Source: Heterohyrax brucei (Eukaryota > Chordata > Mammalia > Hyracoidea > Procaviidae). Taken from it: 64,000 nucleotides of DNA. The DNA is taken from contig CM053146.1 in NCBI GenBank assembly GCA_028571685.1, positions 21,425,431 through 21,489,430 of the forward strand, given 5' to 3'. The notes below the pieces were generated by a model, which saw nothing but the letters and a program-made list of their open reading frames with translations, searched no databases and was not told the DNA's origin. The translations under genes and the position numbers were made by a program. Each line of letters opens with the position of its first letter. Position 1 is the stretch's first letter. Of the stretch, positions 35,301 to 47,300 are shown piece by piece.

Positions 35301-38300
35301 CAATCAACTTCACAAAACAATTTGTGTACAATCTTTTAATTGTGCTTTAGGTACAAGTTTACAGGGCTAATTAGTTTCTCATTAAACAATTAATATATAT
35401 ATATTGTTTTGTGACACTGGCTGCCAACCTCCTGACTTAATATGCCAATAATCTCCCCATTACCAGCTTTCCTGTTCCCTCTTCTCATCTTTGCCCTTGG
35501 GCTGGTGTGCCCATTGAATCTTGTTTTGCTTTATGGGCCTGTCTTATCATTGGCTGAGGGGTAAACTTCAGGAGAGACTTCAGCATTGAGGTAAAAGGGT
35601 GTCTGGGGAGGCCACAGTCTTGGGGTTTCTCTAGTCTCTGTCATACCAGTACGATCTGTGTGTGTGTGCGTGTGTGTGTACGTTAGCATTTTCTTCTCCA
35701 TTTTTCTCCAGCTCTGTCAGGAGCCCTCTATTGTGATCCCAGTTAGAGTAGTTTGTGGTGTGTGTATAAACTTTGAATGAGCAGCTAATTCACACTGTAA
35801 ACTTTCACCTAAAACACAACAAAATAAAATGAAAATGTAAAAGTTATTTCCTTTGGGTAGAAGAATTATTTTTTTCTTTATATTTTTCTATATATTTTGA
35901 CCTTTTATTAATAAAAAGGGCATTTTCTTTTAAATAAGAAAGTGTTAAAAAGAGGAACTGAACAATTTCAAACTTACAAAACACGAACTATAGGTAGTTA
36001 TTTAAATGACAAAAGGAGTCTTAAAAAAAGAGTCTTTTTTGGGGGAATGTGGACATATTTGCTTATCTAGTGAGCCACCTGATGGGGCAACAAAGGAAAG
36101 AAGAAACGTCACCGCCTGTCGAGTTCACATGAAGCAACCTGCTAACTGCTTTCCCGTCTGGCATCGCATTTAATCCTCCTGACTACCCTGTGAAAAAGAT
36201 CTTATTCTCTACATCTCACAAGTGAGGAAAGAGGAGCCTAGGAAAGCAAAGTAACTTGACTCAAGATCTCAGACATGATAAATGGCTGAGGTAGGACTCA
36301 GCCACAGGTCTCGTCTGGCTCCTGTCTAGGTTCTTTATACTGAATGAAATTTAATCAGCTATTACAGCTATTAATAAGAAATAGATGCATCTCTGGTTTA
36401 TAAGAAATTAAATCATAAGCATATGGAAAATTGCATTCAGAGTTTAAAAGCTTATGTGCCAACAACATAAAAAGAAACATCCATCTACATATCTACAGCA
36501 CTGGAAATATCTCTTTCTAAACTGAGATATTTAGATTCAGACGACACAATAGTTTTGTACTTTATGGAGCACAGATTTTATCCAAGCTTACCTCTTAAGA
36601 AGGCACAAAAACATTCACTTACTTCTTCTCCCTCTTGGTGTCTCTGTGAACCAATACTGGGAATTCCACCTGGATCATTTCTGGAGTCAACATAATGTCT
36701 ATGTCCTGCTCGCAGAGCTCACTGAAAAGGAATAAGATGCTTAGCTGAAACTTTTTTGGTCTTCCAAAGAAAACTAGAATGAAATATCGTGACCATTTAA
36801 GTTATTCACTTCTTTGGGCTTTCAGCTGTTGTTCCATCTACTTTTGTTGAGTCTATCAGCAAAGAAAATCAGAAGGATGATGAATTGCTTTCCTCTAAAA
36901 AGCAGTAGTAACAACCCTTTATAATCAGAGAATAAAAAGCAATTTTTTAAAATGAGGGTACAAAATTCACCTTCTTTTCAAGTGCACAGGGGAATAGTTA
37001 CCAAAATTGACCAGATCTAGGACCATAAAGCAAGCCATAATAATTTTCAGAGGTTGAAATCATTCAGAGCATGTTCTCTGACCACAGTGGAGTTGCAGTA
37101 GAAATCAACAGCAAAATGATAACTAGAAAATCCACAATTTCTTTTAACTTAAGCCATATACTTGCAAACAATGCATGGGTCAAAGGAGAAAGCACACTGG
37201 AAATTCAAAACAAAGCATGTTGCCAGCAGCATTTCCAAGTCAAGACCAGCCAGCTCTGCTGCACTCAACACCGTGGACAGCGTGGCCCAGCACAAGCCAG
37301 TTTTTCCCTCAGAGGGCTTCCGGGCTGGCCTAGGAAGGAAAACGAAACGCAGGTACATTCAGAAATTAATTCACAGTACTAATCAGCCTGTGACAAGTCT
37401 CCACTGAATGAAATACAGAATAGATGAGATGGTTGGGAGGGGGCAGGATTCCAGCTGACTCTTTAAAGACAGGATGAGCTTATTATGTGTAGATGGCTGT
37501 TTTGGGCATAAAGAGCTTAAAAATGTTTTCAGTACAAAAAAAAAAAAAAAAAAGGAGAGACAGACAGAGAAAGAAAGAAACCCAGAAAACAAAAGGATTT
37601 CAGCAGAATTTTATGCCTTTTCCTTTAGAAAAATCAGCACTGAAGAAGGACCGACACACAGCACAATAAATGCAGAAGAGGATCTAAAGTATCTAGAGAC
37701 CACATCTCATGTATCTGTGTATTTTGCACAACTCAAATATGTACATTTGTTGAAGAACATACCCTCCCACCAATTCTGGAGCAGAGAGAATAAATCAGCA
37801 TAAACCTTGGCTCTTTCTAGTAATTTAATTGAATATGAATCTCAAGCACATATCAGAGCAGTAATCAATGTTCTTTTAATCAGTCTTTTATAAATTAATT
37901 TAATATTTACGAAACAGACATGTAAATATGGTAAAACCAAGCTCTCTTGCTGAGTCACGCCCTCATATTTTATTACTGCTAGTAGCGTGGGCCTTGCTAA
38001 AATTCTGTGATTCATTCTGGGAAAGGATGGCTTCTTCGGGAACATCCATAAAGTGTGTTACCTTTCCTAGCAGACAAAACCAAAAAAAACCTATTGCTGC
38101 TGAGTCTAACTCATAGTAACACTCTAGGCCAGAGTAGACCTTTCCCCATAGGATTTCCAAGGTGTGAGTGGTAGATTTGAACTGCCATCCTTTTGGTTAG
38201 CCGCTAAACTCTTAACTACCATGTTACCAGGGTTTCCTTTAGAGCAGAGAGGCTTGTCCTAAACTCAGTACTTTAGTGAAAACAGTCTGACTTGTGTCCA

Positions 38301-41300
38301 GGATTCTGATGACCCCCTGGTTTTTTTCAGTTCATTTAACTGCTCTGTCTTCCTGTGCTCTGTGTGAACATTCTCCTCCTTCCTTAGGGCCTGCCTCATT
38401 TCCTCCAGCCACTTGTTCAGTATATGACTGAATTAAGGAGCTTGACTTGAATCAAGGAACAAAGAAGTGTCTCTGTCTCAAATTATTGCCTGAGGTAAGT
38501 ACACCAGATTTGCAGGTTGCTCTGCTTCACAAAGTCCTTTAGGGACCTAGGTTATTTTTATCTTCTTGTGGTTCTTCTATCCCCTAGAACAGGATTTAGT
38601 AAGCTTTTTCTGTAAAGGGTCAGATCTTAAATGTTTTAGGTTTTGTGGTCCATATGGTCTCTATTGCAACTACTCAACTCTGCCATTGTAGAGTGAAAGG
38701 TGTCATAGAAAATACATAATGAATGAGCATGGCTGTGTTCTAATAAAACTTTATTTTCAAAAACAGGAGGCAGACCACTCGGCTGGAGTTCAACCCCTGG
38801 CCTAGAACATCGTCGTTTAGTGACTAAAGCTGGGTCAAGTATGTATGGGCTCCAAATGGAGGAAACAGGGAGAGACAGTGTGGAGAAGCCAGACTCACTC
38901 CAAAAGCCAGGACCCCAGAGGTGGAATTCTCACATTCTATTGGCACCTGGGAAATGGCCGGCTTAACTGCACAGGAGGCTGTGAAATTTAGTCCCCAGTT
39001 TCAACAACTCTATTATAATAACAACAGCTTTTGTTTGTTTTTTAAATTACTTTAGAAAAAGGGGAAATATGGGCAACATCGTCGCGGCTAGGGCTGTGGG
39101 CAACATGGCCATGGTTAGGACAAGCATTATGGCCTGGGTGCAGGGCTTGTGAGCCTATGAAGGAGTGAACGTAAGCAGCCACAAACAGCGGGAATGCATG
39201 ACATCAGACCCTCGCGAACGATGGGTCTGGGCCGCTGAACGTGACCCCTGTACTTGTGCCCAGGCCTACGTGCTTTCCTCCTCATGAGGTGAATTCACCT
39301 GAGGAAGCGGCGTCTGTTACGCTGTTTAGATAAACAGGCACAAGTTTGCTTTGGGAGGAACTTCCCAAACCCTATTCAATTCAAAGCTTGTTTCCTGCAC
39401 GTATGCATGATCTGTTCACTAAATAGAAATGAGCAGCAGGATGCCTAAGCCGAGTTGGGGCATCAGAGCTACAAGCTTTCCTCCTCACCACCAGTGTTTC
39501 CTGTGTGGCATTCTTCATCGGTACTGAGCAGCCACAGGCAATACAGACCTGGGGAACTCAACAGGGAAACCCCGGTGCTAGAGCGGGTTAAGTGCTACAT
39601 CTGCCAACCAAAATGTTGGCAGTTCAAATCCTCCAGGCACTCCGTGGAAACTCTATGGGGCACTTCTACTCTGACCTCTAGGGTTGCTATGAGTCGGACC
39701 TGACTGGATGGCAGTGGGTTTTTTTTTTTTTTTTTTTTTTTTAGAAGAAGGAGAAAACAGATTTTTTTGTTTGTTTGACAGCAGTTTCTATCATACTCAG
39801 CTAAAGAGAAATGCTTCCAGAATCTATAATCATTGTTACCTTTCCTTACCGTTCAAAGTTTGGAATTACAAACAGGAACACATTACTCAGCAGGGATACA
39901 TAAACTGATATGGTCATAGCAGTTCTGTGTTAGGGAAGTATCCATGAAGTTCTCACCACACTCAAGTGCCGTAAGACTGAAAGCAAATTTTCACTGGGCA
40001 CCTGCTATGTGCAAGTCACTATACTGGTTGTTTGCAAACATTACTTCCTTATCGGCAGCTTCCTGATCTCTAAAGTAGAGATAATAAGACCTCATTGTGG
40101 GGGTTAAATGAGACAGTGCTTGTAGAGCACTGAGCTTCCTGTACATTAAAACCAAAAAAACTAAATCCACTACCATCAAGTCAATTCTGATTCATAGGGA
40201 CTCTATAGGACAGAGTAGAACTGCTTCATAGTGTCCAAGGAGCACCTGACGGATGCAAACTGCTGGGCTTTTTGTTAGCAGATGTAACACTTACCCACTT
40301 CACCACCAGAGTTTCTGTTCCTACACATTAGAACTTAATAAATGTTAACTTTTACTATAATCATCTTCATATTACCAATACCTCCTTTAATTCCAACAAT
40401 GCTTTATGAAGTCCATACTATTTTATTCCCATTTAACAAATGAGGAAACTGGGTCACAATGGTCCCCATCTCATGCATTTATGATTTCATTAAGTGATGA
40501 TCTATAAAAATATACTGAAAGCATATTTGTTTGCAAAGGAAAATTATAGAAACAGTAATCAACTAATACCCATTTTTGAGGATATAAAGTGTGAAAGAAT
40601 CTGTAGTTTGCCAAGTAATAGAGCACTTCCTGTGATCACATAGATCTGAACGGAGGAAGTGCAGGCTATGTTTTAGTCTGCTGAACATATTCCTAGTGGG
40701 CACTCCCAGACAGCACTTTCTCCTCAGACCCTGAAGGAAATGTGTATCACTCTTGGGAATGCCCCATCTAGTAAGTAGCCGGAGTGGAATGCACCTCAAC
40801 CTTCCTTTTTAGTTCTGGACTCAATGTCTAGCAAAGTGTGACTTAAAATTCCCTAAAATAATACTATGTATATCGTGCGTTTTATGCATGTCCCCATACA
40901 TTAGACTATACATGTGTCATGGTTGGAATTGTGCCCTCCCAAAAATGTGTGCAGCCACGTGGCTGGGATATGGTTCCCAGCATCTTGGGACTGTCCTCCA
41001 TTGTGTGGTTTTGCTAACCTGTATGTTAAAGGATTAGGGTGGGGCTGTGAATTCCTGCTGTGGGGGTAGTTTCCCTGCAGTATGGCTTGCCCCACCCTTA
41101 ATGCTTTTAGCTTGCAAGGAATAAAAGGAAAAAGAAACAAAGGACAATTTGAGAACCTCGCTACCATCAAGCAAGCAGCACCGGTAGCTGAGAGCGTCCT
41201 TCAGACCAGAGGTTCTTGCGTGAGGACGCTCCCTGGACAAAGACTGATGCAGTACCGGACGTTCCTCCAGAGCCGACAAGGGGAAAGTCTTCCCCTGGAG

Positions 41301-44300
41301 CGGACACCCTGAATATGGACTTGCAACCTACCGGACTGTGTAAGAATAAATCTTTCTTTGTTAAAGCCATCCACTCTGTGGTATTTCTGTTAGAGCAGCC
41401 TAGCTGACTAAAACAACATGTTTAATCGTACATACCCCACACTACGTATACTGTGCATTAAATGATTGTCCCCATGCATATATGCAAGTACATACAACTC
41501 ATGCTGTAAGACTAACAAATGTTTTACTCATGTAGATACACAACATGCCTGATCTCAGCCCATGACCATGCATAATCATATGGTAGACATTAATTTTGTA
41601 ATCAGCCATAGCACATCCAAAAAATAGCTGGAGAAGTACATTAAGCTCAGTAAGGTTAAGGCTCAGCAAAAAGAGAAAGATCTTCAGCAAGATGGATTGA
41701 CACAGTGGCTTGCAACAGTAGGCTCAAACTTTCTTGTCAACATGTTTATCACTTCCATTAAAATACGGTGATCACCTACCTCCGAGAAACCAGCAACCTG
41801 CCCATCCAATACCCCTCTTCTCACTCCAGGCCCATAACACATAGGGGTTACTATTCTGAAACTATAAGTGGCATTCCTTCTTCAGGGCTATGCCACCTAA
41901 AACTGCCCATTCTTTCCCCTTAAATAAGACATCTTAATGGACTAATGACTAATCAGCCCATGATCATAACTGTGGCGTCATGCATTTGATATTTTTTAAT
42001 TTTAGGGGTGTTGTGACTCACCTAGGATGTCTAGGCCTCAACCCAGTCAACTACATGAAGGAAGAGCTTTGTGAATAACTAGATATTAGCCTCATGCATT
42101 TAGGATTTCATTAACTGATTACCTATAAAAATACACTGAAAGTATTAATATTTGTTTGCAAAAGAAAATTATAGAAACAGTAATCAACTAATATCCATTT
42201 TTGAGGATATAAAATATGAAAGAACCTGTAGTTTGCCAAGTAATAAAGCACTTTCTGTGATCTAGTATAATTTAACACGGCAGTGATAAAGTGCTATCAG
42301 CACTTGAGTTACCAGAATTTCTTTGCCACCATCACAGCAGACTGTATAATAAAGTCTACTTTCCATCCTGCTTTTTGAGCTGTATCTCAAAAGTCATCAC
42401 CAAACTCAAAGTCCTCTAGGTTTTCGCCTATGTTCTCATCTGTTGTTACTGTCAGCTGTGCTGAGTTGGCTCAGACAGACCCATAGCAACATTTTGCACA
42501 ACATAACTAAATGTTGCCTGACTCGGTGCCATCCTAACAATTGTTCCTAAGTTTGAGCCCACTGTTGCAAGCTACTGTGTTAATCCACCTTGTTGAGGAT
42601 CTTCTTCTTTCTGCTGAGCCTCGACCTTACTGAGCTCAATGTCCTTCTGCTGCTATTGGACCCACCTGATGATGCGTCCAGAGCAAGCGAGACAGCCTCA
42701 CCTCCCTTGCCTCTAAGGAGCATTCTGACTGCACTTCTGACTGACTATTCTAGAAGTTGTATATTTTTGTGTCTCAGATTTATGTTTATAATCCATGTTG
42801 AGCTAGTTTTTGTGGAAGGTGTAAGATGAAGTGTCTAGCTTCAGTTTTTTACATGTGGATATCTAGTTTTTCCAGCACCATATGTTGAAAAGACCACCTT
42901 TTCTCTGTTAAATTGCTTTTTCTCATTTGTCAAAGATCAGTTCACCCAACTTGTGTGGGTCTATTTCTGGGCCCTCTGTTCTGTTCCATTGATCTATTTC
43001 TTTTACCACTACCACACTTTCTGGAACACTGTACTTTTGACAAAGCCCTAAGGTTGGATACTGTCAGTCCTCCAACTGTGTTCTTCAGTATTGTCCTGGC
43101 TATTCTGGGTCTTTCTTCTTTTCATATAAACTTTAGAATCATTTTGCCAGTGTTTACAAAATAGCTTGCAGTGATTTTGATTGGGATTGCATTGAAAGTA
43201 TAGATCTAGTTGTGAAGAACTGACATCTTAATAATACTAAGTCTTTCTATTCATAAACATGGAATACCTCTCCATTTAGATCTTCTTTGACTTCTTCATC
43301 GGAATTTTGTACTTTTCCTCATATAGATCTTGTACATATTTTGTTAGTTTTATACCTCAGTTTTTTTTTTTTTTCTTTCTTTTTTGGGTGCTAATGTAAA
43401 CAGTGTTGTGTTTTTAATTTCAAGTTCCAGTTGTTCATGGCTGGTAAGCACGAAAGCAACTGACTTTTCTATATTAACTTTGCATTCTGCAACCATGCTA
43501 TAAATACTTATTACCTCCAGGGCATTTTTTTGTCACTTCTTTGGGATTTTCTACATGAACAATTATGTCATCTGACAACAAAGGCAGTTTTATTTCTCCC
43601 TTCCCAATTTGTATACCTTGAATTTCTTTTTTTGTTGTTGTTGTTTAGATAGGAATAGTGAGAGAGGACATGCTTATTTTGTTCTCAGATTTAGGGGGGA
43701 AACATCTAGCTTCTTACAATTAAGTATAATTTTAGCTGTCAACTTGACTGTAGGTATTCTTTGTCAAGATGATGAAGTTTCCCTCAATTCCTAGTTGCTG
43801 AGTTTTTTTTTTTTTTTAAATCATGAATGGATGTTGAATTTTGTCAAATGCTCTTCCTACCTCTAGCGATAGAATCACATCAATTTTCTTTTTAGCCTGT
43901 TGATGGAATGGATTACATACATCAAGTTTTAGTATTGGATCAGCCCTGAATTATGTGGGGTAAGTCTCACTTGACTGTGGTGTATAATTGTTTTTATACA
44001 TTGTTAGATTCTATTTGCTTAAATTTTGTTGAGGAGTTTTACATCTATGTTCATGAGACATACTGGTCTGTAGTTGTCCTTCCTTACTAATGTTTTTATC
44101 TGGTTTTGGTATTAGGATAACTCTGGTCTCATAAAATGAGTTAAGAAATATTGACTGTATAATTCAGAATATGAAAGCTTGGATTTCTTTAAAGAATAAA
44201 ATTGTATTTGAATAGTGGGAGTAGTAAGTGCAAATCAGTATACCAAAGAAAATTTTGGCAAATCAGAATGCCAAAGAAACAAATCTGCAAAATATATCAA

Positions 44301-47300
44301 TAAATACAATTTCTATAATATTTCTGAAAGGGCCAAGAATTGGACTACAAGAATTTCATTCGTGAGGTGAACATTCTCAGAAAGACCATGTATAGGAGTA
44401 ATTCATCCAAGAGTCATTTCTGAAATAAAAACACAAGCACTGTCTTGCAAAAGACATAAGCAATAAATACTTCAGAACATTTCCTCTTAATTGTTTCAAA
44501 GCAAAGCTATACATTGTAGCTGCCTCCTGTGCAGGAGTCAGAATCAAATGCAGGAACAATCAGGCAGACCCTGGACTGGGTACCTAACCGGAATGGTGAA
44601 CAAAGACAAAATTCTTTTGCAGATACTTCTCTCCAGTCAAGTACAAATGTGCACAGATATTAAAAATAAAATAATTAAAAAACAATGCTTTTAATTTAGT
44701 TTCTAGTGAAATGGTTAAGCTGACCCTACATGTTTTCAGCTTTTCACCCTTCCTTCCTCATATTTGCCTGTTTCCCTAGTGGGCTAGGAATCTTTCATTT
44801 CCGCCTTTGCTCCTGCTACTCAGAGGCTCTGTGTAACTTACGCTGAGTTACAGGTGAGACCCGAAGTGTTCTCTACCAAGCAGTATTTCTGTTTTGATTG
44901 TGACGAAGTCTCAAGGTGAAGCAACAGCTCTTCAGTGATAGGAGTTCAGCAAATAGAGGAGTTTCTGAAGCCAAGGCTCTTCTCTATGTGCCTGAAATCC
45001 TGTCACACAAGACTGGTGGCCCTCTGAATCACACCGCAGCTCTGCCAGGCAGAGATGCAGCGCCACATCCAAGTGCTCCTACATGCTGCCCAAGGATCTC
45101 AGGAAGCCAAAGATTGGGCTTTGTCTCAATCAGAAAGTGTTAGAAATACTTATTCATCCAGGAAACCTCTATATGACTACTTACATGACTATATAACCGT
45201 GTGTCTTCTCTCATTCTTAACTTCTCACATTGTTACTATTGTGTGATGTGACATTTATTCCCCAAACAGTCATTGCTTGCCTACTGTCATGGATTGAATT
45301 GTGTCCCCCCAAAAATGTGTGTAGCCATGTGTCTGGGCCGTGATTCCCAGTGTCTTGTGACTGTCGTCCATTTTGTGGTTTTCCTATGCTGTAGGTTAAA
45401 GGATTAGGGCAGGGCTGTAAATCCCTTCAGAGGATCACCTCCCTGCTCCACTCTAAAGGGAATTTCCCTGGAGTGTGGCTTCTGCACCCTTAATCCTTTC
45501 ATCTTGCAGGAGATAAAAGGAAAGGGAAGCAGGCAGAGGATTGGGAACCTCACACCATGAAGTAAGCAGCACAGGGAGAACAGCGCATCCTTCAGACGTG
45601 AGGTTCCTGCGCCAAGATGCTCCCTGGACAAAGACTGATGCTATACTGGACTTTCCTCCAGAGCTGACAAAAGGGAAAGCCTTCCTGTGGAGCAGACACC
45701 CTGAATATGGACTTGCAGCCTACCAGACTATGTTAAGAATAAACGTTCTTTTGTTAAAGCCATCCACTCTGTTGTATTTCTGTTAGAGCAGCCCTAGCTG
45801 ACTAAAACACCTACCATGTGCCAGATACTAGACAAGGCACTTGGGACATTACAGAATAATAATAGCCATCAATTATTAAGATCTTATGTGCTAGTTATTC
45901 AACAAGACACCACACAGATCACTGTTTAACATCTCTGTGGGGATGCAGTGGTTCTATCAGGTTATAACAGAGTTCAGAAATCTGGGATAATGCTGGGGTA
46001 TTAAAAGCCTGTGATCAGCTATCTATGATACTCTACTAGTCTCATGCTGTCAGGAGCAAGAGAGAATGAAGAAAACTAAAGACCCAAGGGAAAGATTAGT
46101 CTGAAGGCCTAATGGACCACATCTCCCACAGCCTACACCAGATTGAGTCCAGCACAACTAGACGGCGCCTGGCTACCACCACTGACTGCTCTGACAGGGA
46201 TCACAGAGGGCCCTAGACAGAGCTGGAGAAAAATGTAGAATAAAATTTTAACTCACACACACATACACAAACCTGACTTACTGGCCTGATAGAGACTGAT
46301 GAGACCCTAAGTGTGTAGTCCCCACTCTCTTAGCTCAGTAATGAAGTCATTTCTGAGGTTCGTCCTTTAGCCAAAGATTAGACAGGCCCATAAAACAAAA
46401 CGAGACCAAAGGGGCACATCAGCCCGGGAACAAGGACTAGCAGGCAGGAGGGAGACGGGAAAGCTGGTAACATGGAACCCAAGGCTGAGAAGGGACAGTG
46501 TTGACATGTTGTGGGGTTGACAGCCAATATCGTAAAACAATATGTGTACTAACTTTTTAATGGAAAGCTAGTTTATTCTGTAAACCTTCATCCAAAGTAC
46601 AATTACAAAAGAAATCTGTCACACGGCACATGTACTTTGTTAAGTATGGGGATTTGATCTTTCTCACTAGCTCCCTGGCCTGGTATTTGACCACCCTAGG
46701 GTAGGAGATGGACTGGGTTTAGGCACCCATCTGCACTAGCTATCCCACTGAGCTCACCTCAGGTAGGGGTCAAGCAGATGCTACCAGAGCTGTGCCTAGG
46801 CCAGAGACCGTGGCTGCTCCCACTGTGGTAGCCTCACAATCTGGACAGTGCAGGAAGAACACAAAAAGCAGCTAGGGGAGGAGCCAGAGCTGGAGGACGG
46901 ACTGGCTAAGTAGGAGAGGGGTGGGAAAGGCAGATAGGGAAGAAAGAAGGGAAGGGAGCTAGGAGTGACACAACCAGACAGCACTGCTGTCGCAGAGGTG
47001 GCCAGGCACAGCTCTCAGAGACCTGGCCGTGGTGGCTTGGAGCCAAAGGTTTCAAGCACTCTTTTGACAAAGCAGAGCTGTGGTTCTAGGATCAACCAGG
47101 GACCAGCCTGTGGCCTCTCCTGTATATAATATGGTGTTCGCATATAACATCTTACTTCACAGAACGTATCATGGACATTAAGTGACACATACCTGTACTA
47201 TATTCACTTGTTTGCTCCTCACAGCCACCCTATGAGATACATCTTGTCATCCTATTTTAATGATGAGGACGCTGATGCCTATACTATACAACACCTCCAG

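Noticed and set aside
41082-41312. Open frames in the MaLR-like LTRs
   Set aside because: They recur in each LTR copy because the LTR sequence recurs. They are not genes.
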